64,000 nucleotides of DNA, from assembly GCF_007998985.1 (NCBI RefSeq), contig NZ_CP041659.1, positions 62,001 through 126,000 of the forward strand, in the 5' to 3' direction. This DNA comes from Sphingomonas xanthus. GTDB taxonomy: Bacteria > Pseudomonadota > Alphaproteobacteria > Sphingomonadales > Sphingomonadaceae. How positions within the stretch are numbered: position 1 is the stretch's first letter; each line of letters opens with the position of its first letter. Positions 24,496-34,833 of this stretch are shown piece by piece. The position numbers were made by a program, and so were the translations under genes. The notes under the pieces are model-generated. The model searched no databases. It had not been told where the DNA came from and saw nothing but the letters and a program-made list of their open reading frames with translations.

Positions 24496-24585
24496 TAGTG
24501 TCCGCTTTCCACCCAATTCCGCCGTTCGGTGTGGTCCCATCTGGCGAAGCCCCAAGTTTCCGATTTGGGTGGAAAGCAGACACTA
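24496..24585. repeat. 90-bp inverted-repeat element
   Basis: Two 21-bp arms, 24496-24516 (TAGTGTCCGCTTTCCACCCAA) counted as 20 of 21 matching positions with 24565-24585, flank a 48-bp centre. Partial copies of the arm recur at 25482-25491, 26107-26120 and 27481-27490, so this is a small dispersed repeat (REP/MITE-like) of the genome. Confidence 0.7.
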
Positions 24586-24602
24586 ACTGCACTGTGAGCA
24601 AA

Positions 24603-25367
24603 TCACGATTGGCGAATCTGAGCCGTTAGATCGCGCAGCAAGATTCTGAGTGTTTCCACGTTCAAAAGTTGGTTCGCGACGGCCGCTTTGTGCCAGCGTA
24701 GCTCTCCCTGCAGTTCGGGCTTGGCGCGCAGTTCGGCAGCGGTTGCCGCCACGTCCTGCTCCGGCAGTCTGATAGGGCACGCGGCGGGCAGCTCGAGCGC
24801 ATAGATAGAGCCCGGCGCCCGGCGATCCCCGCAGTGCTTCCGAATTGCCTCCTGAATATGATCCGGGATGACCTTCCGGACCTCCTCTCGGTAACGGGTC
24901 GTGACAGAGGACAGGTTCACCAAGTCATAGTCGAACGCCATCACGCGGGCGAGATTACTGCGGACTTTCACATTCGCGATGTTGCGCAGGTCCTGAGCTC
25001 CGAAGATTTGCGCCCAGACAGCGGAATTGTTTCCGGCGGCGTTCACTTGGCTGGCCTGATAGGCGGCGATCACAAACTCGCGGTCCGTGACGGACGGGTC
25101 TCCGCGCCATGCGGCGTCAGCCTTAGCGGCATAGCGGGCGGTCGTGGCATAATATTCGTCTAGCTCATCGAGAAAGCCGTAGAACGTGGTGAGTTCAGTT
25201 TCTAGCTGCGACAGCAGCTGCTCGGTTTGCTGGCGTTCCTGACGTGACTGATTCCAGTTGGCGGCCTGGATCCCCATGAACACGCCGACGATTACGATTG
25301 CCACCTCAATCGCCACGGACGTCCAGTTCTGACGGCGTAGATTCTCGGTCATTCGGCGAAAGATCAT
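24603..25367 (-). CDS. Hypothetical protein with one N-terminal membrane segment (DUF6090-like)
   Basis: The 254-residue protein has a single hydrophobic helix (VAIEVAIVIVGVFMGIQAANW, about residues 17-37) followed by a soluble alpha-helical region. The hydrophobic-then-NWNQ pattern resembles DUF6090 proteins, which have no known function. ATG 25367 is preceded by GGGGGG; ATG 25352 is an alternative. It is flanked by repeats and small unrelated genes and shows no operon partner. Confidence 0.65.
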   Translation of the reverse strand: MIFRRMTENLRRQNWTSVAIEVAIVIVGVFMGIQAANWNQSRQERQQTEQLLSQLETELTTFYGFLDELDEYYATTARYAAKADAAWRGDPSVTDREFVIAAYQASQVNAAGNNSAVWAQIFGAQDLRNIANVKVRSNLARVMAFDYDLVNLSSVTTRYREEVRKVIPDHIQEAIRKHCGDRRAPGSIYALELPAACPIRLPEQDVAATAAELRAKPELQGELRWHKAAVANQLLNVETLRILLRDLTAQIRQS

Positions 25368-25546
25368 TGAAGCCCCCCGGCTGGTCTGCCTCTCTTTTCT
25401 GGGGAGGGGAAGCGGTAGTTTCGGCATCAGCGCGCCAGTAGCTCAAGATAGTAGGACCACTTGCCCCACCGCGCCGACTGCTAGTGTCTGCCTTGGGTCG
25501 ATCGCTGCCACCGGCTGAAATGGACGGCACAGCGAAACCGCCGCGC

Positions 25547-26011
25547 CTATTGTTCCGGCCAGCCCAGTTCGCGGCGGCGGGCGTTGGCTTCGACCTTGGG
25601 TAACCGGGCGAATAGCACCGGATAGGCGTGGAAGCCGTGCGCGACATTATCGCGGGTCCAGTAGCCCCAATCGCTGATCTCGCCTAACTTCACGGTCACG
25701 CGGTCACCTTTCTGGTGCGCGCTACGGAGTGGTTTCATCCCCAGCGTACCTGTCAGCGTGTCGCCGTCGCGGACGACGTTCTCGACCCAGATATGCTCTG
25801 TCGGGGTGAGCGCGAACTTGACCTGGTAGCCGCCGGTATCGGGCGCGCCCTTGTCGAGCACGGCGAGGAAGTCGGACAGAGTTGCGCGGGCCTTGGCGCT
25901 AGCGGCGGCGAGTTCTGGATCGTCACGCTCAACGAAGGTGGCGACCGGCTCGCCAGCCGAACTGACGGAGGCGGATACGGTCACTAGAAAGAAGGCGAGC
26001 GCGAGCGTCAT
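25547..26011 (-). CDS. DUF2314-domain exported protein
   Basis: The 154-residue protein starts with a signal peptide (MTLALAFFLVTVSASVSSAG) and contains a DUF2314 domain, with EHIWVENVV, LTGTLG and GDRVTVKLGEISDWGYW. DUF2314 has no established function. It is monocistronic, on the same strand as its neighbours but 170-180 bp from each. Confidence 0.78.
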   Translation of the reverse strand: MTLALAFFLVTVSASVSSAGEPVATFVERDDPELAAASAKARATLSDFLAVLDKGAPDTGGYQVKFALTPTEHIWVENVVRDGDTLTGTLGMKPLRSAHQKGDRVTVKLGEISDWGYWTRDNVAHGFHAYPVLFARLPKVEANARRRELGWPEQ

Positions 26012-26183
26012 GGCCGGAAAATTAACGCGGGAGCGTAGGAAGGCAAGAGGCAGTCTAACGTCAGCATGGGTCGATTACTGGCTTCAGCGAATGACCGCGG
26101 ATGGCCGAAAGCAGACTGTCCGGTTTCGGGCTCCGAGGCGGAGTTTTTCGCGATGATCGCGTGTCGAGGCAGACGTCAGCAGC

Positions 26184-27053
26184 TCATTGCGCACGCGATC
26201 GCGCTAGGGCGCGCACGTAAGCAATTACATCTCGGCGCTCGGCCCCAGTCAGCGGCTGAAATTCGTGACCTGCGCCCCATTCTTCGACCAGCACTCGCTT
26301 CCCCGTGCGATCGATGCTGTCGGTCAGCAGCTTGTTGAAAGTGGCATCGTCATAAGCGAGCGCGCCCTGGATATCACCGCCGGGCTCTCCGACTCCGTCG
26401 AGTGCGGCGCCGTGGCAGCCGCTGCACAGGCTCGTGGCTATGAGGCGGCCGCGGGCCACCCGCGGACCGAGATCGGCAGGCTGATGGGCAGCGAAATAGG
26501 CGACCTCGTCCGCAGCATTGGCATAGGAGCCCGTTTTTCGTTCCTCCTCGGTTAGCCAGTAGTCCTTGGGAAGGCGGTCCCTCACGGCTTGCTCGAAGCC
26601 CTTGGGCGGCAGGGGGGTCGGCTCGCCGGCGGGTGGGATTGTTCGGAGGAAGGCGATCAGTGCCGCCATGTCGCGCTGCGAAAGAAATTGCGTCGCCTTG
26701 GAGGGCATCAAGTAGATTTCCCGGTCGGGATGGACGCCCTCGCGCAGCAGCCGTTCGAGCTCGGCATCGCTCAACTTCGGCATGGAAAGTGAGATATTGC
26801 TTGCCCAAAGTCCTTGGACGAGCGGGATGAACTCGCCGAAATTTACGCCGCTATAATCGGGACCATGACAGGAGCTGCAGCCAAAGAGCGATGACAGCCG
26901 CTTGCCGTGGGCAACTTTCCCGGCCTCATTTTTGTAATCGGCTCCGTCGAAGGCTATCGCCGCACGCTGAGCGTCGGAGCGGGCCTGTTCGTCTGAACTA
27001 TGTGAGCTGCAGCCCGCAAGTAGCAGCAGCAGCCCCATTGCAACCACGCGCAT
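26184..27053 (-). CDS. Diheme c-type cytochrome lipoprotein
   Basis: The 289-residue protein has a lipobox (LLLLLAGCSS, Cys at about 15) and two haem c motifs, CSSCH and CSGCH, each followed by a Met ligand region (LMPSKATQF; the second less clear). It would be an inner- or outer-membrane-anchored electron carrier in the periplasm. ATG 27053 follows GGAGG by 6 bp. No partner oxidoreductase is adjacent, so its electron donor is unknown. Confidence 0.88.
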   Translation of the reverse strand: MRVVAMGLLLLLAGCSSHSSDEQARSDAQRAAIAFDGADYKNEAGKVAHGKRLSSLFGCSSCHGPDYSGVNFGEFIPLVQGLWASNISLSMPKLSDAELERLLREGVHPDREIYLMPSKATQFLSQRDMAALIAFLRTIPPAGEPTPLPPKGFEQAVRDRLPKDYWLTEEERKTGSYANAADEVAYFAAHQPADLGPRVARGRLIATSLCSGCHGAALDGVGEPGGDIQGALAYDDATFNKLLTDSIDRTGKRVLVEEWGAGHEFQPLTGAERRDVIAYVRALARSRAQ

Positions 27054-27241
27054 TGGCACCTCCCCGTCGCGAACAATCTAGCGCAGCGGGAGCAGCGCGC
27101 AAAGCTAGGCGCTTAATCCACTTGGAACTGAGGCAACCGAAGGGCGGGGCAAGCACGCGCTCCAGATACAATCCGCTGTCCATCCAGAACCACCAGGTAG
27201 TCGGCGGTCTCCACTTGACTCAAAGCGGACGCGTTGGGCGG

Positions 27242-27362
27242 CTAGCCCTTCGTCAGGAGGAGCAAGGTTATGGCCGCGAGCATGATCCCGGAAATGCCAA
27301 GGACATAGGGCATCAAACGTGGCCCGCTCCGCATCGCGCTCACGCTTCGTTTCGTCGTCCAT
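27242..27362 (-). pseudogene. Possible frameshifted small membrane protein
   Basis: From ATG 27362, with GGGAG 7 bp upstream, one frame reads MDDETKRERDAERA. A neighbouring frame then continues RLMPYVLGISGIMLAAITLLLLTKG to a stop at 27242. Joined, they give a typical short protein with a charged N-terminus and one membrane helix. A shift of one or two bases is needed, so it is either a pseudogene or a shorter ORF from ATG 27331. Confidence 0.3.
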
Positions 27363-27566
27363 CGGGCACTCCCAAGCGTCATGCTGGTCTGCTGGGATAA
27401 CATGTTCAATGCCGCTTTCCACCCCGTCCGGCCACAGTGCCTACGCGGCCAAACCGATGGCTTCATGCCTCGGCCTGCTCGAAAGCGGACTATCTGCTTC
27501 GGGTCCCGGCGCCGTGTTTCGCGTCTTTCGGTCAGCCAAATAGAGGGACACCGCGAACCAAACCAT

Positions 27567-27591
27567 GGCGGACGCTAGCTGAGCGTCCGCC
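27567..27591 (-). terminator. Hairpin downstream of the terC-like gene
   Basis: A perfect 10-bp stem, GGCGGACGCT at 27567-27576 and AGCGTCCGCC at 27582-27591, with a 5-nt loop lies 29 bp after the terC-like stop. The following minus-strand bases include GGTTTGGTT, a weak U-rich tail. Confidence 0.55.
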
Positions 27592-27620
27592 TGTAACCTG
27601 TCGCGATGATGCCCGCGTGA

Positions 27621-28412
27621 TTACTGGCCCGGCTCCGGAGCTGTCCTCCTCTTTCCCCGCCGCGCCCAGATGTTCAATCCTTCGATGCCCGCCGAAAAAG
27701 CCATTGCTGTGTAAATATAACCTTTGGGCACGTGCACGCCGAAACCGTCGGCGATTAACACTGCGCCGATCATTAAAAGGAATCCAAGCGCCAGCATGAC
27801 TACGGTCGGATTGTCGCGGATGAAATTGGCGAGCGGATCGGCAGCCAGCAGCATCACGAGAACCGCGACCACGACGGCAATCACCATCACCGGCAAATGA
27901 TCGGTCATGCCGACGGCGGTAAGGATCGAATCAATCGAGAAGACGACGTCGAGAAGCAGAATCTGAGCGATCACGGCGCCGAAGGTCAGTGCCTTGCGAC
28001 CGGTGTCGAAAACTCCATCGTCCGTAGCCGGATCAGCGACATGGTGGATCTCCTTGGTCGCCTTCCAGACGAGGAAAAGTCCGCCTGCAATGAGGATGAT
28101 GTCGCGCCAGGAAAAGACGGTCTCGTACGTCGGTTGGCCATTGTATCCGGGGCCGCCCTCGAACCCGAGGTCGAACACCGGCTCGGTCAGTCCGACAAGC
28201 CACGCGATCGTCGATAGCAAAGCTAGGCGCATAATAAGGGCCAGCCCGATGCCGATGCGCCGGGCCTTCTGGCGCTGCGCTTCGGGTAGCTTATTCGAGA
28301 GAATTGAAATGAAGATCAGGTTATCGATGCCAAGCACGATCTCCATCACCAGCAAGGTGAGCAACGCCGCCCATACGGCGGGGTCAGCAAACAAGGTGAC
28401 GAGCGCTTCCAT
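27621..28412 (-). CDS. TerC-family membrane protein
   Basis: The 263-residue protein has about seven membrane helices with the conserved acidic motifs of Ter[10 protein letters not shown] near residue 28 and [11 protein letters not shown] in the middle. Members include tellurium-resistance proteins and Mn(II) exporters of the YkoY/Alx group. I looked for a yybP-ykoY riboswitch in the 238 bp upstream and did not see one. Its location at the edge of the metal region suggests a metal-homeostasis role, but the substrate is unknown. Confidence 0.87.
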   Translation of the reverse strand: MEALVTLFADPAVWAALLTLLVMEIVLGIDNLIFISILSNKLPEAQRQKARRIGIGLALIMRLALLSTIAWLVGLTEPVFDLGFEGGPGYNGQPTYETVFSWRDIILIAGGLFLVWKATKEIHHVADPATDDGVFDTGRKALTFGAVIAQILLLDVVFSIDSILTAVGMTDHLPVMVIAVVVAVLVMLLAADPLANFIRDNPTVVMLALGFLLMIGAVLIADGFGVHVPKGYIYTAMAFSAGIEGLNIWARRGKRRTAPEPGQ

Positions 28413-28650
28413 AAATATGCCTCCGGACCTTCAGCAAAGCGGTCAATAGAATCGGAGAGGCACGATACAGTGGCAACAGGGCACGTAAACTGCACCGGGC
28501 TAACCCGATGCGGTCCGACATCGCGATCATTTGCATGATTGCCAGAGGGGCCCGGTCCGCCCGTGCCCCCTATGCGTTTCAGGCTTGGCTTTCAAGTTAC
28601 ACTAGATCGTGCTGCGCGAGCCGATCGGTCATGAAACTTCGTGGTGCCCG

Positions 28651-29985
28651 TTAGGCTGGTGCGTATTCAGCCCGCTTGAGCCAGTCGACTAGGGCCCGCC
28701 TCGCCCGGTCAGTGTAGAGCTTCTTACGGTCGGCCTTCTTGGACTTCGGCCCTTCGAGTGGTGGCATCAGGCCAAAGTTGATGTTCATCGGCTGATAGGT
28801 TTCAGCCTCCGCTCCGCCAGTAATATGCCCAAGTAGCGCGCCCAGCGCGGTCTCGGAAGGCGGCCCGGCTAGACTTTGCCCACGGGCTTCGGCCGCCGCA
28901 AAACGCGCCGCCAGAAGACCAATTGCGGCGCTTTCGACATAGCCTTCGCAACCGGTGATCTGCCCGGCGAAGCGGATGTTGGGCTGGCATTTTAGGCGCA
29001 GCTCATTGTCGAGCAACTCGGGAGACCTGATGAAGCTGTTGCGGTGAATCCCTCCGAGCCGGGCAAACTCGGCCTTTTCAAGGCCCGGAATGGTGCGGAA
29101 AATGCGTACCTGTTCACCGTGCTTCAGCTTGGTTTGAAAGCCGACCATGTTCCACAAGGTGCCAAGAGCGTTGTCCTGTCGCAGCTGGACCACCGCATGC
29201 GGCCAGCGACCCGTACGCGGATCATCTAACCCGACCCCTTTCATGGGTCCGTAGCGAAGCGTTTCAACTCCGCGCGAGGCCATGACTTCGATGGGCATAC
29301 AGCCTTCAAAATAGGGTGTGTCTTTCTCCCAATCCTTGAATTCGGTTTTTTCGCCCGCGTTCAATGCGGCGACAAAGGTTTCATATTGCTCCTTCGTCAT
29401 CGGGCAATTGATGTAATCCTTGCCGCCCTTGTCCCATCGTGCGGCCATCCAGCAAATGTCCATGTCGATGCTCTCGCGGTGAACGATCGGCGCAATTGCA
29501 TCGAAGAAAGCCAGCGCGTCGCTTCCGGTGCGGCGAGCGATAGATTCGGCCAGACCGGGAGAGGTGAGGGGACCGGTGGCGATGATGACCGAGCCAGTCG
29601 CCGGAAGCTCGTCGACGCGCTCTCGGACGAGGGTGATATTGGGGTGAGCTCCAAGCCGGGATGTCACCTCGGAAGCGAAACGTTCCCGATCAACGGCAAG
29701 GGCCGATCCTGCGGGCACTCGGTGGGTGTCGGCAGCGGCCATGATCAGCGAGCCCAGCGATCGCATTTCCTGGTGGAGCAGCCCCACCGCGTTGTTTTCG
29801 GCATCGTCCGATCGAAAGCTGTTGGAACAGACCATCTCGGCGAGCCGGTCAGTTTCATGGGCAGGGGTCGTGTCGCCGCCTCCGCGCATTTCGCTTAGTC
29901 GGACATGGATACCGGCCTCGGCCAGTTGCCATGCGGCTTCCGATCCGGCCAGGCCACCGCCAATGATGTGCACGTCATAGGTCAT
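28651..29985 (-). CDS. trmFO: Methylenetetrahydrofolate-tRNA (uracil-5-)-methyltransferase
   Basis: The 444-residue flavoprotein has an N-terminal FAD motif ([12 protein letters not shown]) and the TrmFO signatures [39 protein letters not shown] and [15 protein letters not shown]. It methylates U54 of tRNA to ribothymidine using 5,10-methylenetetrahydrofolate. The full length is typical. It marks the beginning of the core-genome half of the window. Confidence 0.95.
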   Translation of the reverse strand: MTYDVHIIGGGLAGSEAAWQLAEAGIHVRLSEMRGGGDTTPAHETDRLAEMVCSNSFRSDDAENNAVGLLHQEMRSLGSLIMAAADTHRVPAGSALAVDRERFASEVTSRLGAHPNITLVRERVDELPATGSVIIATGPLTSPGLAESIARRTGSDALAFFDAIAPIVHRESIDMDICWMAARWDKGGKDYINCPMTKEQYETFVAALNAGEKTEFKDWEKDTPYFEGCMPIEVMASRGVETLRYGPMKGVGLDDPRTGRWPHAVVQLRQDNALGTLWNMVGFQTKLKHGEQVRIFRTIPGLEKAEFARLGGIHRNSFIRSPELLDNELRLKCQPNIRFAGQITGCEGYVESAAIGLLAARFAAAEARGQSLAGPPSETALGALLGHITGGAEAETYQPMNINFGLMPPLEGPKSKKADRKKLYTDRARRALVDWLKRAEYAPA

Positions 29986-30092
29986 ACGCCGGGCCTTAGC
30001 GATTGGGCGGGGTCAAAGTCGAGCCGTGGCTCGACCGGCTGCAGGGAGATCAGCCGTCGAGCCTGTCCGAACCCATTTGAATCGACATTCCA

Positions 30093-30144
30093 TTTAGCTA
30101 AGTGATGCGCATGATGCCCGTTTAGCCAAGTGAAGCTCATGATG
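30093..30144 (+). repeat. Imperfect 24-bp tandem duplication at a gene start
   Basis: TTTAGCTAAGTGATG... at 30093-30116 recurs at 30121-30144 with 3 mismatches in 24 (28-bp period). The second copy carries the ATG codons of the following metallopeptidase gene, so the first looks like a duplicated start region. Confidence 0.6.
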
Positions 30145-31107
30145 ATGACGGTGAATTGGGTCCGCTGCCTTATGCTGCCACTGGCGGCCGCGACACTGGC
30201 ACTTTCCGCGCCCGCACTGGCTGAGCGCCTCCCGCCGGTCAAAACGCTCCAGTCTGCGGGGGACCTGCAGGTCGAGATCGTCGACATGACCCCGCGGTTT
30301 CTAGCCTTTTATCGTGAGGCAGCCAAAGTCGATGACGCGGACGCCCGGTTCGCCTTGTGGAAGGAGAAATACGGGTTTGCCGCCGTGCCTCCCGGGCCGG
30401 CCGGAGAGCAGATGGCCCGAGAACTCCTCGACGGCGCCTGGACCAAATATCCGGCGAGTTTGTCCCGCCTTCAGCAGGGGGCAAAATCGTTCGGCAATGA
30501 GCCCATCGAGACTCTCAGCGCAGTTGTCCGGCTACTTGGTGCAGATCGCCCCTTGGCAATTCGGCTCGTGACCTATGTCGGTGCGTTCGATGACAATGCC
30601 TTTGCTGCCCGGGTGCAGGGTGTTCCGGTCGTTCACTTCCCGGTCGAAATGCCAGCGGAGCGACGTCGATTGCTCCTCCCGCACGAGATCACTCATGCCG
30701 TTCATATGCACCTGGCTGGACTGTCCGGTGGTTGGGAAAGATCTGTCGCTGCAACGCTCATCCAGGAGGGGCTAGCGATGCATGTCGCGCGTGAGCTTAA
30801 TCCCGGGAAACCAGATGCCGTTTACATTGAACATGAGCCGGGCTGGTGGAGCGCCGCGCGAGGAAAGCAACAGGACATACTCAAAGGCTTGCTGCCAGCG
30901 CTTGCTGCCAAGGATTCGGACACGGTATTTCGCTTCACGGTAGGCAAGGGGCCGGCCGGACTGAACCGCGAGGCCTATGCAGCGGGCTGGTGGGTCATCG
31001 AGCAGCTTCGAAGTGAGGGCATGACGTTGGCGGAGATTGCCCGAGTTCCAGAAGAGAATATGCCAGGGTTGGCCGACAAAGCGATCAGCGCGATGCTCGA
31101 GCGGTAA
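30139..31107 (+). CDS. Exported gluzincin-type metallopeptidase-like protein
   Basis: The protein has a signal peptide ending APALA-ER, then HEITH (PHEITHAVHMH) and, 24 residues after the second His, an EGLAMHVA motif whose Glu is the expected third zinc ligand, the gluzincin arrangement seen in DUF2268-type putative proteases. Start options are GTG 30130 and ATG 30139/30142/30145; I chose 30139. It would act in the periplasm on an unknown substrate. A DUF488 gene follows 3 bp later, so both are probably co-transcribed. Confidence 0.72.
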   Translation: MMMTVNWVRCLMLPLAAATLALSAPALAERLPPVKTLQSAGDLQVEIVDMTPRFLAFYREAAKVDDADARFALWKEKYGFAAVPPGPAGEQMARELLDGAWTKYPASLSRLQQGAKSFGNEPIETLSAVVRLLGADRPLAIRLVTYVGAFDDNAFAARVQGVPVVHFPVEMPAERRRLLLPHEITHAVHMHLAGLSGGWERSVAATLIQEGLAMHVARELNPGKPDAVYIEHEPGWWSAARGKQQDILKGLLPALAAKDSDTVFRFTVGKGPAGLNREAYAAGWWVIEQLRSEGMTLAEIARVPEENMPGLADKAISAMLER

Positions 31108-31110
31108 AGG

Positions 31111-31542
31111 ATGCGGATTTGGAGCATCGGTTACGAAGCAGCAACGACCGCTGAGTTTCTGATCGCCTTGCAGAGCGCAGGCGTCCGCCGGTTAATCGAT
31201 GTTCGTGCACTGCCGCTATCGCGACGACCCGGATTTTCAAAGTCACCGTTGCGGGCTGCCTTGGCTGAAGCCGGGATAGACTATGTGCACCTGAAGGCGT
31301 TGGGAACGCCATCAGAGGGGAGGGCAGCGGCCCGCGCCGGACGACAGGAAGACCTTGAGCGCATTTACGCCGGGCAGCTCCAACTGCCTGAGGCGCTGTT
31401 CCAAATGGGACAACTGCGCGAACTGGCAATGGAGCAGCCCAGCGCGCTGCTTTGCTATGAACGCCAGCCAGAGGGCTGCCATCGCAGCCTGCTTCTAGAA
31501 GCGGCGCTGCCCGACGCAGAAGTTACCCATTTGTTTCCCTAG
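31111..31542 (+). CDS. DUF488-family protein
   Basis: The 143-residue protein has the DUF488 pattern: IWSIGYE at the N-terminus, LIDVRALPLSRRPGFSK, and LLCYERQPEGCHRSLL near the C-terminus. DUF488 proteins have no defined biochemical role. It begins 3 bp after the metallopeptidase-like gene and ends overlapping the convergent host-attachment gene by 4 bp. Confidence 0.85.
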   Translation: MRIWSIGYEAATTAEFLIALQSAGVRRLIDVRALPLSRRPGFSKSPLRAALAEAGIDYVHLKALGTPSEGRAAARAGRQEDLERIYAGQLQLPEALFQMGQLRELAMEQPSALLCYERQPEGCHRSLLLEAALPDAEVTHLFP

Positions 31543-32009
31543 AAGGCAGCTGGCTCTTCGGTTTTGGTATGGCTGACCAGCAGCGCCTCGATGTCGGGGA
31601 TCGGGCGTCCCGTCATTTCCTTGGGAATTTCGTAAGCAACCCGCCGTTCGGCTTCCTTGTGCAATTTCTTGCGGAGCTCGCCGAGAGTCTTGGGCGGCGC
31701 GATGATCACCAGGGACTCAAAATCGTTGGCTAGTGCTCGCCGGTTGACGAGGTCCGCCGTATTATGGGCCCAGCGGTCCTCCTCAAGTTGCTTGAAATCG
31801 GTTTCCTCATAGGTCGAATGGCCCGATCCCGCAGATTGGAAACTTACCCCCGGGGCGTCGGTCGCAAGTTCCCGGTTGAAGCCGGCATCGTCACGCTCGT
31901 CATGCGCTTCCGTGCGCAGGTCGATCTGGTTCACATCGCCCTCGTTACGGAAGAACAAGGTTTTGCGGCCGTCGGTGACCAGGACGAGAGTGTTGTTGTC
32001 GAGCGGCAT
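31539..32009 (-). CDS. Host attachment-family (baeRF-like) protein
   Basis: The 156-residue protein has the features of the 'protein required for attachment to host cells' family, a bacterial/archaeal eRF1-like fold: VLVTDGRKTLFFRN, the ETDFKQLEEDRWAHNTADLVNRRA segment and LVIIAPPKTLGELRKKLH. ATG 32009 is preceded by AAGGAG. It lies downstream of gyrA on the same strand (61 bp). The function is unknown; the name derives from a plant-associated homologue and need not apply. Confidence 0.8.
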   Translation of the reverse strand: MPLDNNTLVLVTDGRKTLFFRNEGDVNQIDLRTEAHDERDDAGFNRELATDAPGVSFQSAGSGHSTYEETDFKQLEEDRWAHNTADLVNRRALANDFESLVIIAPPKTLGELRKKLHKEAERRVAYEIPKEMTGRPIPDIEALLVSHTKTEEPAAF

Positions 32010-32070
32010 CGGGATCTCCTTCTTTAAAGCCTCCTCAAACCAACGCGCCTCCTGACGCCACCGTTCCGCG

Positions 32071-34833
32071 TCAGACGTCGTTTCCGGACGCCAAATCCTC
32101 TCCGACCGTCGCACCGGTTTCCGGTGCAATTTCATCACCGCCGTTGAGTTCGACCTCTTCCTCGTCGCTCTCATCGATGCGCGCTACGGATACGACCTTC
32201 TCCTTGTTCGCGACATTGAAGATGGTGACGCCCTGGGTGTTGCGGCCGGTAATACGGATGTCGCCGACAGTAGTCCGGATCATCTTGCCCTGGTCTGTAA
32301 CTAGCATCAGCGATTCGCCAGGAGTTACGGGGAAACTGGCCACGACGCCGCCATTGCGTTCCGACGTGACGATGTTGATGATCCCCTGTCCGCCGCGGTT
32401 GGTCCGGCGATATTCGTAAGTGGAACTGCGCTTGCCATAGCCGTTTTCGGTGATGGTCAGCAGGAATTGCTCCTTGTCGGCGATCTCGGCGTAACGTTCG
32501 GCGCTGAGCCCGCTGCAACCCTCATTCTCGCGCCAGCGCGGTGCTTTCAGATATGCCTCACGCTCTTCTTGGCTCGTGCCGGCCCGGCGCAGGATCGACA
32601 TCGATATGACTTCGTCGCCCTCGGCCAGCCGGATTCCGCGCACGCCCATCGAGGCGCGGCTCTGGAATTCGCGGACGTCGGTCGACAAGAAGCGGATCGC
32701 CTTGCCCTGGCGGGTCGCGAGCAGGACATCGTCCTCTTCGGTCAGTAGCTTGACGCCGATGATCCGATCGAGGCTGTCCTCTTCTTCGCCCTCGTCACTG
32801 TTGCCGAACTTCATCGCAATCTTGCCGGCGGTGGGAATGTTGGTGAATGCGTCCATCGAATTGCGGCGAACAGTGCCGCGCGCGGTCGCGAACATGATGT
32901 GCAGGTCATTCCACTCGGCTTCGTCCTGCGGCAAGGGCAGGACGGTAGTGACCGTCTCACCTTCCGCAAGCGGCAGGATGTTGACCATCGGCCGGCCCTT
33001 GGCGGTCGGCCCGCCTTCCGGCAGGCGCCACACCTTCATGCGATAGACCCGGCCGACATTCGTGAAGAACAACACGGGGTTATGGGTCGAGGTTACGAAC
33101 AGTTCGGTAACCACGTCCTCATTCTTGGTGCTCATCCCCGAGCGGCCCTTGCCGCCGCGCTTCTGTTCCCGGAACAGGGCGAGCGGTGTGCGCTTGATGT
33201 AGCCGGTCATGGTCACCGTCACGACCATGTCCTCGCGCTCGATCAGGTCTTCATCTTCGATACCGTCGGCGGCGGGGGCGATCTCGGCCTTGCGCGGGGT
33301 TGCGAACTCGGCTTCGACGGCGTCGAGCTCCTCGCGCATCACTTCGTACAGGCGTGCGCGATTGGACAGGATTTCAAGCAGTTCGCCGATGCTCTTGGCA
33401 AGCCCTTCGAGCTCTTCACCGATCTCGTCCCGGCCGAGTGCCGTCAGGCGATGGAGGCGCAGTTCCAGGATTGCCTTCACTTGCGCTTCGGAAAGACGAT
33501 AGGTCTCGCTCGCGGCCTGCGGCTCGACCGCCTCGACCAGCAGGATATAGGGACGGATCTGGTCGCCCGACCACTCGCGTGACAGCAATTTTTCGCGCGC
33601 TTCGGCGGGGCTCGAGGAGCCGCGGATGAGCTTGACGACCTCATCGAGATTGGTGACCGCGACGACCAGGCCGAGCAGCAAATGGGCCCGTTCACGCGCC
33701 TTGAGCAGTTCATGCTTCGACCGGCGAGTAATTACCTCTTCGCGGAACTTGACGAAGCTCTCTATGATGTCGCGCAGCGCCAGCGTTTCGGGGCGACCGC
33801 CACGGATCGCCAGCATGTTCGCTGGGAAGCTCGACTGGGCCGGTGTGTGGCGCCAGAGCTGGTTGAGCACGACGTCAGGGGTTGCGTCGCGCTTAAGGTC
33901 GATAACAATCCGCACGCCTTCGCGGTTGGATTCGTCGCGAATGTCGGAGACGCCCTCGATCCGCTTTTCCTTGGCGGCCTCGGCGATCTTCTCGACCAGG
34001 CCCGACTTGCCGACCTGGTAAGGGATTTCAGTGAGAACAATCGAACGGCGATCGCCGCGACCTTCCTCGACATGTGCCCGGCTGCGCATCAGGATCGAGC
34101 CGCGCCCCGTAGTATAGGCAGAGCGAATGCCCGAAGTGCCGAGGATGAAGGCGCCGGTCGGAAAGTCCGGCCCCTTCACATATTCCATCAAATCTTCGGA
34201 CGTAACCGCCGGATTTTCGATGTAGGCGCGGCAGGCGGCAATGACTTCGCCAAGATTGTGCGGGGGAATGTTGGTGGCCATGCCCACCGCGATCCCGCCC
34301 GCGCCATTGACCAGCAGGTTGGGGAAACGGGCAGGTAGGACCTGGGGCTCACGCTCGCTGGCGTCGTAGTTAGGCTGGAAATCGACCGTGTCCTTGTCGA
34401 TATCGCCCAGCAGGAAATTGCTGACCTTGGCCAGCCGCGCTTCGGTGTAACGCATTGCCGCGGGCGGGTCCGGATCCATCGAGCCGAAATTGCCCTGGCC
34501 GTCGACGAGCGGCACGCGCATCGACCAATCCTGCGTCATCCGGGCCAGCGCGTCATAGATCGCGCTGTCGCCGTGCGGGTGATACTTACCCATGACGTCA
34601 CCGACGATGCGGCTGGATTTGCGGTAGGGCCGGCCGGCAACATAGCCGGCCTCCTGGCAAGCAAACAGGATCCGGCGGTGGACCGGCTTTAGGCCGTCGC
34701 GGACATCCGGCAGCGCTCGGCTGACGATGACCGACATGGCATAATCGAGATAGCTGGTCTTCATCTCCTCGACGATGGAGATGGGGGCAATATCGCCGTG
34801 CTGATGGTCGTCGGCGGGAGGCTGGGTTGCCAA
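32071..34833 (-). CDS. gyrA: DNA gyrase subunit A
   Basis: The 920-residue protein is full-length Gyr[29 protein letters not shown], catalytic Tyr129 in AAMRYTE, the GyrA box ([10 protein letters not shown]) and a beta-pinwheel C-terminal domain with an acidic tail. The quinolone-resistance region reads [12 protein letters not shown], with Ser90 and Asp94 at the positions of E. coli Ser83 and Asp87, so no target mutation for quinolones is seen there. It forms the A2B2 topoisomerase with GyrB encoded elsewhere. Confidence 0.97.
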   Translation of the reverse strand: MATQPPADDHQHGDIAPISIVEEMKTSYLDYAMSVIVSRALPDVRDGLKPVHRRILFACQEAGYVAGRPYRKSSRIVGDVMGKYHPHGDSAIYDALARMTQDWSMRVPLVDGQGNFGSMDPDPPAAMRYTEARLAKVSNFLLGDIDKDTVDFQPNYDASEREPQVLPARFPNLLVNGAGGIAVGMATNIPPHNLGEVIAACRAYIENPAVTSEDLMEYVKGPDFPTGAFILGTSGIRSAYTTGRGSILMRSRAHVEEGRGDRRSIVLTEIPYQVGKSGLVEKIAEAAKEKRIEGVSDIRDESNREGVRIVIDLKRDATPDVVLNQLWRHTPAQSSFPANMLAIRGGRPETLALRDIIESFVKFREEVITRRSKHELLKARERAHLLLGLVVAVTNLDEVVKLIRGSSSPAEAREKLLSREWSGDQIRPYILLVEAVEPQAASETYRLSEAQVKAILELRLHRLTALGRDEIGEELEGLAKSIGELLEILSNRARLYEVMREELDAVEAEFATPRKAEIAPAADGIEDEDLIEREDMVVTVTMTGYIKRTPLALFREQKRGGKGRSGMSTKNEDVVTELFVTSTHNPVLFFTNVGRVYRMKVWRLPEGGPTAKGRPMVNILPLAEGETVTTVLPLPQDEAEWNDLHIMFATARGTVRRNSMDAFTNIPTAGKIAMKFGNSDEGEEEDSLDRIIGVKLLTEEDDVLLATRQGKAIRFLSTDVREFQSRASMGVRGIRLAEGDEVISMSILRRAGTSQEEREAYLKAPRWRENEGCSGLSAERYAEIADKEQFLLTITENGYGKRSSTYEYRRTNRGGQGIINIVTSERNGGVVASFPVTPGESLMLVTDQGKMIRTTVGDIRITGRNTQGVTIFNVANKEKVVSVARIDESDEEEVELNGGDEIAPETGATVGEDLASGNDV

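Larger units (their letters stand above)
27054..27620. other. Gene-poor spacer between cytochrome c and terC-like genes
   Basis: In these 567 bp I see a possible broken small membrane protein gene (27242-27362, minus strand), a partial copy of the 24.5-kb repeat arm (27481-27490) and a hairpin at 27567-27591. No other coding signal is convincing. Confidence 0.55.

Noticed and set aside
28413..28650. A yybP-ykoY manganese riboswitch before the TerC-like gene
   Set aside because: I looked because TerC-type exporters often have one, but saw no matching conserved core or paired helices in this spacer.
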